64,000 bases of DNA. Source: Medakamo hakoo. Taxonomy: Eukaryota; Chlorophyta; Trebouxiophyceae; Coccomyxaceae. A model generated the notes under the pieces. That model had not been told where the DNA came from. It saw nothing but the letters and a program-made list of their open reading frames with translations, and searched no databases. Below are positions 54,426-64,000 of the stretch, piece by piece (positions within the stretch are counted from its first letter, which is position 1; each line of letters begins with the position of its first letter). Both the position numbers and the translations under genes were made by a program. Where the stretch lies: NCBI GenBank assembly GCA_026636295.1, contig CP089454.1, positions 620,001 through 684,000 on the forward strand, read 5' to 3'.

Positions 54426-57176
54426 TCAATACGCTGGCGGCGGTGGGCCCACCGCCATCAACTCACGCAGGCGAGCGCTCGCGGACGCAGCCGCTTCCTC
54501 GCCCGCATCATCCCCGTCCAGCGCGCCCGCCGCTCGCGCGTCACCAAACGCGGCCACGGCGTCTTGCAGCGCCGCGCGCTCGGCGGGCGAGCCGGCCGGC
54601 TTCAGGGACGCCAGGCGGGCCAGGACGACGCCGGCTTCCCGGGCGGCCCGGCCGTCGGTCGGGTCGGACACGAGGACGGCGTCCAGCTTGGCGGCCGCGG
54701 ATTCGAGCAGGCGCTCGGCGCGGGAGGCCGAGGCTTCGCCGTCCCCATCACCCGGCCAGGCGAGCGCGAGGTCGGCGCGGGCCGCCAGCGCTCTCGCCCA
54801 GTTGACGAGCGCCCGTGAATCCGCGGGCGGCCCACCGTCGGCGGCCGTGGCGGCGGCGACGGCGCGGTACCGCTCCCCGGCCGCCACCCAGGCCGCGTCC
54901 GCGGCGTCGGCCAGAGACGCGGCGGACTGCGGGTCGGCCGCCTCTCCCGCCAGGCGCGCCCGCAGCGTGGCCAGCGCGGAGAGCGCGTTGCCGGCGTTGC
55001 CCGCCGCGGCGGCTGCGCCGCCGTCGCCCGCACTGGACGCGGCGGACGCTTCGTCAAATGCCGCGACCGCCGCGGTCAGCGCGTTTTCCGCGGCGGCTTC
55101 CGCGCCCGGGGTGCGCAGGAGGGCGCGGCCGTCGCGCAGCGCGGCCTTGCCCCGCGCCATCAGGTCGGCAGCCGACGAGAGTGAGGAGGTGGACGGCGCG
55201 GGCTGTGCACCGTCGGGAGCGGGGTCCACTGCTTCGTCGGGCACGGGCACGCCCTGCTCGCCCAGCCAGGACGCGATGGGCACGGCGCCGCCGCGTGGGG
55301 AGGAGGGCGGGGAGGAGGGCGGGGAGGAGGGCGGGGAGGAGGGCGGCGGCGACGGCGCGGCCGCTGGTGGCCCGGCGCCCTCCAGCTTTGCGACGGCCGC
55401 GTCGACGCGGGCCAACAGGGCGGCCGCCGCTTCGCTGGCGGCGGCTAGGGTGGTCACAGCAGCGGCGTCGGCTTCGCCGCCGTCAGAGCCTTCACCGTCT
55501 TCTTCTTCTTCCACCTGGCGGACGACGGCGGCAAAGGCGGAACCCGCATCAGCTGCGGCCGCTGCGGCCCGCCCGGCCGCGGCCGCCGCGTCCGCCACCG
55601 TCGTCAGGGCTTCAGCTAGGGCCGTCCGCGCGGCTTGCAGCTCAGCCACGACGGCAGCTGCGTCTTCAGACGTCGCGGGTGCAGCGGCAGCGGCAGCAGC
55701 GGCCGCGGCCGCCTCCGCCGCCGCTTCCAGCGCGCCCAACCGCCGGCCGAGCGCGCTCCACTGGGCCGGCGCCAAATCCACGGGCCGGCCCGCCGCCGCG
55801 TCGACCGCCCGGTCCACGGCAGCGGCGGCGGCGTCGGAGACGGCTGCTGCTGCCCGGGCGAGCTCGGCGGACAGGGTGGCCGCCCACCACTCGCGTTCGG
55901 CGGGCGCGAGCAAGGCTTGCAACGGTTCGGGCGGGCCGGCCGGCACGCTCCGCACCAGGGCGCCGCCCGTCGCGACGACGTCCGTGACGGGCAGCGCCGC
56001 GGCCAAGGCTTGGGGCAGGGACCGGGCGACTTCGCCGCGCACGGCAGCGGCCAGGCCAGCACTCGCGTCATCCAACGCCGCGCCGACTTCGCCGACCACC
56101 CGGTCGGCCGCGTCGCCTGCCGCGGTCCGCGCGCTGTCCAGCGCGGCCTCCAGCTCCGAGAAACGGTCGTCCAGGCGACGGGCGAGGGCGGTGGCGGCGG
56201 CGGCAGTCGCACCACCGGCATCCGCCGACTGGGAGGTCGCTCGCTCCAGCGCCGCTGCCACGTCTGCGCCTAGGGCCCGGCGCAGGCCGCCCGCGGCAGC
56301 CGCGACGGCATCCCCGGCCGCCCGCCCCGCCCGCCCGGCCGCCGCGTCGGCGGCGACGGCCGCGTCTTTCGCCCGGCCCGCTGCAGCTTGGACGCCGGAT
56401 TCAATGACGTCCAAGCGCGCGTCCAGAGCCTTCAACGCACCGGCCGGACCCGCCTGTGCCGCCGCCAGGTCGGCGCGCAGGGCCGCGACGGCCGCCTCCA
56501 GGCGCGCGACGGCGGCCGCGGTCGTGCCAGCACCGGCAGACGTGCCGGCGGCCGCACCGGCGACGGCAGCGTCGCGCGCGTCCGCTAGTGCCGCTTGCAC
56601 GCGGGCCCGCTCACGGCGGCGGGCCGCGAAAATGGCCAGCAGCGGCAAAGCGGCGGGCGCGGACAGGAGGAGGACCTGTTGTGTGTGTGTGTGTGTGAGG
56701 TGGTGGGGGGTGGTCGTGTGCGTGCTGGCCAAAAACGGCGAGAGCGAATGGAGGCGTCGGACAGGCCGCCACCGCCCACCAAACCTTCTTACCTCTTGCG
56801 TGACAATGAAGCCGACGGCACCTGCGACCGCGCCCAAGGTAGCGAACGCGTCGACCGCGTCCCACGCGGCGGCGGCGGACCGGCGAGTGGCGGCGTCGGA
56901 CGAAGCGAAAGGCGCAGGAAATTGTTGTGCGGGGGTGGCGGTCTCCCAGGAGGATGGGCCGGGCGTCCATGCGGCCGGCCGGCGTATGCGGCGTGTCGGC
57001 GTGCCGCCGGGCAAGCGAGGCGACCGTGGCGTGGCCAGGGCGAGCGGGGCGAGCGGACGGGAGAAAGGCAATGGCCGACCGCTCGCCGCCGCTAGTAACG
57101 GGCCTGGCCGGCGCGTGGCCGGGTGTGCGGCCAGCCTGCCACCCGCAGGCTGGACTGATATAGGAGAGAACGGCAT
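54426..57176 (-). CDS. Plastid membrane-anchored coiled-coil/TPR-like protein
   Basis: 877 residues in two exons, 57176-56793 and 56675-54426. The 117-base stop-free intron ends in a CA repeat before AACAG. The N-terminus (about 1-80) is a Ser/Arg/Pro transit-like peptide. A paired hydrophobic region (TLGAVAGAVGFIVTQE then VLLLSAPAALPLLAIFAARRRER), split by the intron, anchors it. A very long Ala-rich coiled coil fills about 165-560. A PPSS repeat from a 12-base minisatellite lies near 590-610. The C-terminal 200 residues look like TPR helices (ALVNWARALAARADLALA, YRAVAAAT). Probably a plastid envelope or thylakoid scaffold. The specific family is not recognised. Confidence 0.7.
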   Translation of the reverse strand: MPFSPISVQPAGGRLAAHPATRRPGPLLAAASGRPLPFSRPLAPLALATPRSPRLPGGTPTRRIRRPAAWTPGPSSWETATPAQQFPAPFASSDAATRRSAAAAWDAVDAFATLGAVAGAVGFIVTQEVRRFGGRWRPVRRLHSLSPFLASTHTTTPHHLTHTHTQQVLLLSAPAALPLLAIFAARRRERARVQAALADARDAAVAGAAAGTSAGAGTTAAAVARLEAAVAALRADLAAAQAGPAGALKALDARLDVIESGVQAAAGRAKDAAVAADAAAGRAGRAAGDAVAAAAGGLRRALGADVAAALERATSQSADAGGATAAAATALARRLDDRFSELEAALDSARTAAGDAADRVVGEVGAALDDASAGLAAAVRGEVARSLPQALAAALPVTDVVATGGALVRSVPAGPPEPLQALLAPAEREWWAATLSAELARAAAAVSDAAAAAVDRAVDAAAGRPVDLAPAQWSALGRRLGALEAAAEAAAAAAAAAAAPATSEDAAAVVAELQAARTALAEALTTVADAAAAAGRAAAAAADAGSAFAAVVRQVEEEEDGEGSDGGEADAAAVTTLAAASEAAAALLARVDAAVAKLEGAGPPAAAPSPPPSSPPSSPPSSPPSSPRGGAVPIASWLGEQGVPVPDEAVDPAPDGAQPAPSTSSLSSAADLMARGKAALRDGRALLRTPGAEAAAENALTAAVAAFDEASAASSAGDGGAAAAAGNAGNALSALATLRARLAGEAADPQSAASLADAADAAWVAAGERYRAVAAATAADGGPPADSRALVNWARALAARADLALAWPGDGDGEASASRAERLLESAAAKLDAVLVSDPTDGRAAREAGVVLARLASLKPAGSPAERAALQDAVAAFGDARAAGALDGDDAGEEAAASASARLRELMAVGPPPPAY
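55300..55346. repeat. 12-base coding minisatellite (PPSS repeat)
   Basis: About four GGAGGAGGGCGG-type units, read on the - strand as PPSS repeats in the plastid coiled-coil protein. Likely variable in length. Confidence 0.85.
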
Positions 57177-57335
57177 TGTGCGTAGTGGAAGTGGGGAGAG
57201 GTGGTCGTCCACGAGGCACGGGACGGCGCACGGGCGAGATGAAGGCTGTGACGTCGGGGCGCCAGCGACCTGTTTCAACCCTCCACTCAACTCACGTCCT
57301 CCCCCACCCAAAACAATGCCCCGCCCAAACGCCAT

Positions 57336-58100
57336 TCATTTGCCCGCCACGACACTCTCCATCAAAGCCAGCAGCACGCGCTGCTGGGTTTCGATGCGTT
57401 CCAGCCAAGCCGCCATGGCGGACGGGTCGGCCGCGACGGCCGCGCCGTCAGCCGCGGGCCTTGGCGGCGCCTGGGGCGGCGCATCAAAGCGCGGCGCCGC
57501 ACAAACCTCCGGCTCCGGCGGCGCAGCAGGGCTGAAGTCGATGCGCGAAATGTCGCCAATGAAGAAGCCGGTCAGGCCGCCGGACACGGGGACGGCCGGC
57601 GCCTGTTGTGGTTTCGGCAGCCCACCACCGCCGCTCAGCAGGTCGGTCACGCTCGTCGGCTCTTCCACGGGCAGGCCCGCCGCCGCGTCGGCGGCCGCGA
57701 TGGCCGGGTCAACGCCTTTGCGGGCGCGGGCTGACGCCGCGGACTGCTCGGCCGCGGCCAGGATGGCGGCCAGGTCGGGCGGTGGGCCGCGCGGCGAGAC
57801 GGCGACGCCCGTCCGCGCGGCGATGGCGGCTTTCAAAGTGGACTGCGCCCGCTGCAGGCGGGCCAGTTCGCCCGTCAGGGCCTGGAGTTTGGCTTCTGAC
57901 GCGGTGGCGGCGGCGGCGGCGGCAGACGCGTCGGCCGCCCTTTTCGTCTCGTCTGCGCCGCCCGCCACGGCGCGGAGGCGCGTGCGCAGAGACTTGGCCG
58001 AGGCCAGCGACGGCCCGCCCGCCGCTTCATCCCCCGGCTCGATGGGCGGCAGGCGGATGGAAGACGCGGTGCGGTAGGCGGGGATCTTGTCGGCGGACAT
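57336..58100 (-). CDS. Unknown protein with short coiled coil and C-terminal helix
   Basis: 254 residues, single exon, ATG at 58100 (MSADKIPAYRTASSIRLPPIEPG). One coiled coil (about 45-95: EAKLQALTGELARLQRAQSTL). A Pro/Ala-rich middle holds TSVTDLLSGGGGL and GFFIGDISRIDFSPA. The final helix is WLERIETQQRVLLALMESVVAGK. The two short conserved-looking motifs around FFIGDISRIDF and the terminal helix suggest a binding adaptor, but I recognise no family. Its stop is 159 bases upstream of the next - strand gene start. Confidence 0.6.
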   Translation of the reverse strand: MSADKIPAYRTASSIRLPPIEPGDEAAGGPSLASAKSLRTRLRAVAGGADETKRAADASAAAAAATASEAKLQALTGELARLQRAQSTLKAAIAARTGVAVSPRGPPPDLAAILAAAEQSAASARARKGVDPAIAAADAAAGLPVEEPTSVTDLLSGGGGLPKPQQAPAVPVSGGLTGFFIGDISRIDFSPAAPPEPEVCAAPRFDAPPQAPPRPAADGAAVAADPSAMAAWLERIETQQRVLLALMESVVAGK

Positions 58101-58510
58101 GGGGAAGAGGAGAGAAATAAAGACTGGACGGCAGAGGCGGGCTGGATGGAATGGGGGGTGTGAGGGCGGGGAAGAGGCCGTCTCCATTCCCACCACCCCC
58201 CTCCCATCCCCTCTGAAACCGTGCCTGCCCTCGCACGCACCCCGCCCCCTCCCCGCCATCTCCCACACCCCTCCCCCGCGGCGAGGAGGCGACGCAGGTA
58301 CGTGGTGTGCTAGACCGGGGGCGAGAGAGCGCCTGAGACGGCCGCGACTCCCTCCGTCGGTGCCGCCTCTTCCCATTCCGCTCGCGCGCGCGCGCGCGTG
58401 CCTCGCCCCTGTGCCCCTTCGGCCTGGGGGGGGGCCCGTCAACCCCCTCCAAACCCCCCTCCCCTCACCGGGCCGGACGCGGCGCACCCCGTCCCCAAAA
58501 AACAACAGCC
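58101..58510. promoter_or_regulatory. Divergent promoter upstream of the GT2-GH9 gene
   Basis: 410 bases, pyrimidine-rich on the + strand. A (CG)n run, CGCGCGCGCGCGCG, lies at about 58384-58398, and a G9 run near 58427-58434. No TATA box or ORF with similarity seen. Confidence 0.4.
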
Positions 58511-60753
58511 ATGGCCGCGCCACCCCCACCCCCACCACCGCTGGTGCGGGCGCCCACCGCGCCGCCCGCCCAGTTCGTGGCGCCGCCCTTTGATGCCGCG
58601 CCGGCGCCGGCGCCGTCCAGCACCACCCCGCCCGGCCGCACGACTTCCGCGCTCGCCAAGAAGGGCTCCGGCGTGCCGGCCGGGTCCGTGGGCGTCACCG
58701 CCTCGTCCGGCGCGGCGCCCGCGCCGCTGCCGCCCGCGGCCCTGGGCCCGCCGCCCTTCAAGCCGTTCACGCGCTACGCGCGCCCCTCCCTCCCCGGCTG
58801 CGTGGTGTATGCGACCTACGTCGCCGCGTTCGCCTTCTACCTGTGGGTGCGCATCACCAAGACGCTGGGCCTGGGGCGGTACACGGCCTACGGCGCCGTC
58901 GTCCTGGGCGTGGAATGCCTGGGCGCGACGACCGTCCTGGTGTACGGTCTGAACCTGCTGCTGGTCCCCGCCCCGATCGGGCCGCCCCCCGCGTCGACCG
59001 CCCACCCGTACCACGTCCGCGTCGTCGTGCCCGTGTACAAGGAGTCCCTGGACATCGTGCGCCGCACCATTCTCGCGGCGCGGGCGGCGCCTTTGCCGGG
59101 CGGGTGCGCGCGCAGCGTGTACTTGTGCGACGACGGCAAGGACCCCAAGGCGAGTTGAGCACAGGGGGAGAGCGACGCGCGGCGTCCCGGCTAACGCGCA
59201 CTCACACCCGCCCTACCCCACTGAAAACACACAGAAACGCGCGTGGGTCGCGGGCCTGGGCGACCCGAACGTCATCTACGTCTCCGGTCGCAAGCGCGCC
59301 GCGGGCGAGGTCAACGGCAAGTCCGGCAACATCAACAACCTGCTGTCCCAGCTGTACGGCACGGCCGTGACGGGCATCGCGCCGGACAAAGCGGGCGCGG
59401 GCCCGCCCGCTGGCCCGCGCCCGGCCATCCCGCCGACCGAGCTGGTCTGCATCTTTGACGCCGACCAGGTCGCGTCCGCCGACTTTTTCACGCACACGCT
59501 CCACCTGTTTGACAGCGGGGATGATGTCGGCATGGTCCTGTCGCCCCAGGTGTGAGGAGGGGTGGGGAGAGCGGGGTTTCGCCCTCGCCCGACCATCTTT
59601 CCATCTGCGAGTCACCCGTTTGCTCACACGCCCTCCTCCGCGCGCCCCAAAACGTACAGTGCTTCCACAATTTGAGCCCGCACAGCGACATCTTCAACCA
59701 CAGCAACGTCCACTTCTGGGAATACTCGCAAGTGGGTTACGATGCGCTGGGCTTCATCTCCTGTACAGGTGAGTTTTTGGGGCGGGGTTGAAGCGCGCGG
59801 CGGCCGTGAAAAAATGTCGCTCCGTCGCACACCCCCTCACGCACTCCCTGTCTCTCCCTCCCTCTCTCTCTCTCTCCGTCCACCAGGCACCAACTTCCTC
59901 ACGCGCGCCACCGCCCTGCTGGAGGTCAACGGCTCGCCGTCCTGGACGCTGACCGAAGACTATGCTCTGGGCATGGAACTCAAGCGCGCGGGCTGGCACT
60001 GCCGGTGAGTGTGTGGGAAGAGGGCGCGCGCGCGCGCGGGCGGGGGCGTGGAACCACCCCACCCCACCCATCCATCCACCCCACCCCACCCCATCCGCCC
60101 CCCTCCTTTCCCAGCTACGTCCCGGAGTACCTGGCCATCGGCGAAGCGCCTCACGAAGTCCGCAACATTTTCCAGCAGCGGTCGCGCTGGTGCAAGGGCC
60201 ACTTCCAAATCATCCTGTCCAAGAAACACTGCCCGCTCTTCGTGTCCGGCCTGTCGCCTCTGATGCGCGTCCTCTACTGCTCCGGCGTGTGGTCGTACCT
60301 GGTCGGCGCGCTGACGACGCCCTTCTTCATGGCCATTCCCATCGTCACCGTGTGGGCGGGCGTCTTCCCCATCGTCGTGTCCTGGTGGGCGGCCATCGCG
60401 ATCTCTGTCCAGGTGAGGGATGGGGGCGGAGGGAGGCGGGCGGGGCGAGGTCGAACGTTTTCGTTCCAGCCGCCGCCGCCGCGTTCTCTCACGGCCCACA
60501 CGCCACCCCACATCCCAGTACGTGTCGACCACGCTGGTGCTGTACTTTATTCGGAAGCCGCGCCACCTGGAAGCTCTGTGGTTTGCCAACGTCTGCAACT
60601 CCATCATGTTTTGGTCGTACCTGAAAGGTTCCTGGCGCGCGCTCATGTCCGCCGTCGGCGCGTACGTTTTGGGCGTGGGGAGGGTGTGGGAGCGCGGCGT
60701 GCGGCCAATCCAACCTCACCTCCTCCACTGACGCCGCACCACGCACACACACA

Positions 60754-60841
<88 letters not shown>

Positions 60842-63086
60842 CACCACTCCACAGGGGCGGCCTGGCTTTCAAAACCACGCTGAAAGGCGGCGGCGGCCTG
60901 GGCAATTCCGCGCTGCGCGACCTCTGGGTGGCGCTCCTCACGTTTGTGGCCCTCATGACGTCCGCCATTGCGGGCACCATCAAAATCGCTGCGGGCCCGA
61001 CGCTGCGGTCCCCGCTCGCGATCTCGACGCTGTGGTGCCTGTACGCCGCCATCCCGCCCTTCCTCGCGCTCTTCTACGGCTTCATCGCCCGCGGGCCCGT
61101 CCTGGCCTTCACCTGCCGGCTGTCCATGCTCGTGTCCTTCGTCGCCGGCGGCCTCGCCGTCTTCCTGCTGTTTGGCCTGTACCCGACCCAGTTCAGCGGC
61201 GCGCGCGCGTTGCAAGGTGCGCGTGTGTGTGTGTGTGTGCTGCGTGGGGGAGAGAGGGGGGTCGCGCTGTTCGTTGACGCAGCACGGCCACCCGCCCCGT
61301 CCCAGCCTCCACTCTCTCACCCCCTTCTTCGCGCGACTGGAACACACACACACACACACACACACACGCGCGCGCAGCATCCGGGTTTGCGTTCGAAGCC
61401 AACCAAGTGGGCGCCTGGCCGTACGCCGCGACGGCGGCCGCGCCCGTCACCCCCGTGTCCGTCTCGTCCGCCGCCGCCGCGACGGCCGCGGCCGCGTCGG
61501 CCCTCGCTGCGGCCGCCGCCGTCACGGCTGTGGGCAACGCCTCCGTCGCGTCCGCGGCCGCGCCCGTGGGTCCGGCCGTGGAGGCGTCCGACCCGACCGT
61601 CGCGGCCTTCAACCCGCCGGTCTGGCGCGGGGACGCCCTCCTCCAAGAACGCACGGCCGGCCCGGGTGGCGACGACATTTCGGGCGGCTGGTTGACCGGC
61701 GGCGCGGCCGGCAACCTGAAGCACGCCGTGCCCACGGCTTTCTCGACCGCCCTCCTGGCCTGGTCGCTCGTCTCCTTCCCGGACGCGCACGCGGCGGCGG
61801 GGACGGGCGCGCGCACCGCGGCGGCCGTGCGCGTGGGCGCGGACTGGCTGCTGAAAGCGTCGGGCGGGCTGGGCAACGCCAGCCTGGCGCCGGACCTCGT
61901 CTTCCAGGTCGGCAACTGGTCCGCGGACGAGCTGTACTGGGGCCGGCCCGAAGACATCACCGGGCCCCGCCCGTCCTTCACCGCCCCCCTGGCCGGCGGG
62001 CCCGGCCTGGAGGCGGGCGGCCCGGGCGGCGCGGGCGACTTGGCGGGCTCCATGGCCGGCGCCCTCGCCGCCGCGTCCCTGGCCCTGCGCGCCGCCGACC
62101 CGGCCTACTCGGCGGCCCTGCGCGCGCGCGCGGCCGCGCTGCACGCCGCGGGCGAGGCGGCGCCCGGCCTGTACCGGGCCTCCCTCTTCACCAACGCGAC
62201 GGCGCCCGAGGTCGCGGCCGCCATCGCCCCGCTGTACGCCCTGACCACCGCCCACGACAAGCTGCTGTGGTCGGCGGCCTGGCTGTACCGGGCGACGGGC
62301 GACGGGCGGTACCTCAAAAAAGCGTCCGAGGCCTTTGCGCGCTTCCTCTATGTGGAGGGCGCCGGCAACGCCCCCGGCGCCCCGCCGCGCGCGCCCGCCC
62401 TGTGGCCCGACCAACTGTTCTACGGCGCGTCCATCGTCCTGGCGGAGAGCGCGGGCTGGGCCACCTACCACGAGCGGGCGCGCGCCTTCCTGCGGGCGTG
62501 GATCTGCGCCGAGGGCGAGCGGATTCGGTACACGCCGCGCGGCCGCGTCTACAACGCGGACGCCCCGCCGCTGGGCGCGACGGCCGCGGCCGGCTTCGCG
62601 GCGGCCGTGTACGCCCGGGCCACGCGGTCGTCGGGGGCGGGCCTGGGCCCGCCGTCGCCCGCCGACGCCCGCCTGGCGGCCCGGTACGAGTGCTTCGCCC
62701 TGTCCCAGTTCCGGTACGCGCTGGGCGGCGACGCGGGCGGGGGCGGGGCCTCCTTCGTGTCCGGCCTGGGCCGGGGCGGCGGCCCGACCCGGCCCCAGCA
62801 CCAGGGCGCGTCCTGCCCGGCGCCGCCGGCCGAGTGCGACGCGGTCACCGCCCAGCTGACGCCCGCGCCCAACCCGTGGACGCTGTACGGCGCGTTGGTG
62901 GAGGGGCCCGGCTTCTCGGACGCCCACTCGGACGTGCGCCCGTTGAACGCGTCGCGCGTGGGCCTGGAAAACCAGGCGGGCTGGGCCGCGCTGTCCGCGG
63001 CCGTCGCCGCGCCCGGCCTGGGCAGGTGGGAGACGTGCCTGCAGGGCATGGGCGTCGTCAGCAGGGACACGCTGGTCTGTGGGTGA
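58511..63086 (+). CDS. Processive GT2 glycosyltransferase (cellulose-synthase-like) fused to a GH9 domain
   Basis: 1230 residues in eight exons: 58511-59149, 59235-59549, 59660-59768, 59887-60004, 60115-60412, 60519-60661, 60855-61216 and 61378-63086. All junctions keep phase. Intron 1 is GC-AG (AAG/GCGAGT). After a Pro/Ala leader and two TM helices, the GT2 domain shows VVPVYKESL, DDGKD near 206, FDADQ near 287, LTEDYALG near 377 and QRSRW near 414: the full D,D,D,QxxRW set for UDP-sugar polymerisation at a membrane. About six further TM helices follow. An Ala-rich linker leads to a GH9-like (alpha/alpha)6 domain from about 745 (GGDDISGGWL, HAVPTAFSTALLAWSL, DKLLWSAAWLYRATGD, WPDQLFYGASIVLA). 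GH9 catalytic positions look substituted. Likely makes a cell-wall beta-glucan; product unproven. Confidence 0.88.
60744..60839 (+). repeat. (AC)n microsatellite in intron 6 of the GT2-GH9 gene
   Basis: Nearly pure AC run of about 95 bases with two small interruptions. It ends about 15 bases before the splice acceptor (CACTCCACAG). A second AC run at 61341-61368 occupies the same position in intron 7. Confidence 0.95.
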
Positions 63087-63242
63087 GGTCGCGGCGTGTG
63101 TGAGGGGAGGAGCGTGCGTGCGCTTGTGTGTGTGTTTGTGGTCGGGAGAGAGGCGAGCGAGAGAGAGAGAGCGTGGGTTCCGTCGGTCACTCCCTTTTTT
63201 AATTCCATTCTCAAGGGCAAAAAAAAAAGAAAAACCAAAACC

Positions 63243-64000
63243 ATGCCTCCTGCGCCCGCCACCTCCGCCCTCGCCCTGTACGACCCGCGCGCCTCCCGGG
63301 AGCTGGCCGGGCACTACAGCGGTCCTGCGGCCATCGTGTCCACGACGCTCAAGTACGCGGACGGGTCGGTGTACAAGGTACAGGGCGGGCGGGAGGGGCG
63401 CGGGGAGGGACAGGGGGCAGCGGGCGAGCTGGGGGGTGTGCGGGGGTAGTGGTGCGAAACTGACGCACGGCCCGCCGTCCCCACGACAGGGCGAAACACT
63501 CGACGGCCTGCGCCACGGGTCCGGCACCATGACCACGCCTGCCGGGGACACCTACACAGGCGCCTGGCGCTTGAATGAGCGGGACGGGCGGGGCGCCGCG
63601 CGCACGGCGGCCGGGCAAACGTACGAGGGCGCCTGGCGCGACGGCGCGCCGCACGGCCAGGGGACGGCGACGTACGAGGACGGCGGCCGGTACAGCGGCG
63701 GCTGGGTGAAGGGCGTGCGGGCCGGGTGGGGTGAGCACGCGTATGGGGCCGGTGGCTCGTACGTCGGGCAGTGGGACGGCGACGTGCCGCACGGTAAGAA
63801 GGGTGCGCGGCGCGGCGGGGGACAGGGGCGGGGGTGGAGCGGCGCGCCCGCGGCCAACCACCCACTCCCTCCCCCACCCACCCACCAAAAAAAAACCCAG
63901 GCCAGGGCGTCCAGCTCACGCCCGACGGCGGCCGGTATGAAGGCACCTTTGTCCGCGGCGCCCGGTCCAAGGGCCGGTGGATCGCGCCGGGCGGCGCCGA
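63243..64000 (+). CDS. MORN-repeat protein, N-terminal part
   Basis: Incomplete at the right edge. Exons 63243-63377, 63490-63793 and 63901-64000 and beyond join in phase. After a short leader (ALYDPRASRELAGHYSGP) come at least five MORN units of about 23 residues: YADGSVYKGETLDGLRHGSG, YTGAWRLNERDGRG, YEGAWRDGAPHGQG, YSGGWVKGVRAGWG, YVGQWDGDVPHGQG and YEGTFVRGARSKG. MORN arrays bind phosphoinositides or act as scaffolds; plant and algal ones include PIP5 kinases and flagellar or plastid-division proteins. Which of these applies depends on the part outside the window. Confidence 0.85.

Noticed and set aside
54688-58077. 1129-codon + strand frame opposite the plastid coiled-coil gene and its neighbour
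   Set aside because: Runs through two genes, an intron and an intergenic gap on the other strand; composition is antisense of Ala-rich coiled coil.
60968-63103. 711-codon frame overlapping the GT2-GH9 gene in another frame
   Set aside because: Arg-rich shadow without motifs; the chosen exons carry GT2 and GH9 similarity.
1-64000. Mobile elements, viral remnants, CRISPR arrays
   Set aside because: No reverse transcriptase, integrase, transposase, capsid, terminal repeat or spacer-repeat pattern was seen; the repeats present are simple-sequence tracts and the one tandem unit.

Overview
The window is nuclear DNA from a eukaryotic, very GC-rich (by eye about 70%) and gene-dense photosynthetic organism, most likely a green alga. 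The pointers are: spliceosomal GT-AG introns of mostly 85-260 bases, TGTAA motifs just after some stop codons (the chlorophyte poly(A) signal), a thylakoid-lumen Tat-type precursor, several proteins with plastid transit-like N-termini, and families typical of the green lineage (DUF1664, CDKC, a NARA5-like pfkB kinase, a plant-type aprataxin with P-loop). I could not assign a species. I saw no transposon, viral element, rRNA, tRNA or CRISPR array.

Layout, left to right: 3' part missing RPN1 proteasome subunit (-), SET/MYND protein (-), PAN-domain membrane protein (+), small lumenal protein (+), EamA transporter (-), DCP2 decapping enzyme (+), CDKC kinase (-), DUF1664 protein (+), FHA/P-loop/HIT aprataxin-like protein (-), P2B Ca2+-ATPase (-), TRAPPC1 (+), SH3BGRL-like thioredoxin-fold protein (+) overlapping by ATGA a JMJD5/KDM8 JmjC protein (+), small coiled-coil protein (-), giant THADA/Trm732 protein (+), unknown protein (+), cytochrome P450 (-), pfkB kinase (-), DCAF6/8-like WD40 protein (-), two tandem polytopic membrane kinases (+,+), START/VASt-like protein (-), coiled-coil protein (+), plastid zinc-ribbon protein (-), phosphocholine cytidylyltransferase (+), plastid coiled-coil/TPR protein (-), unknown coiled-coil protein (-), a GT2 cellulose-synthase-like enzyme fused to a GH9 domain (+), and the start of a MORN-repeat protein (+).

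Most genes are housekeeping and unrelated in function. They are packed in divergent pairs sharing 170-510 base promoters and convergent pairs only 35-170 bases apart. Gene models below were built by joining reading frames at GT-AG (once GC-AG) junctions so that phase and family similarity both agree; all are predictions from sequence alone.

The most unusual items are the single-chain GT2-GH9 protein, whose GH9 part appears to have lost its catalytic residues; the tandem pair of roughly ten-pass membrane kinases, one of which has lost all but its first intron; the 155-base tandem repeat with stem-loops between those two genes; and the ATGA-overlapping gene pair that suggests bicistronic expression.
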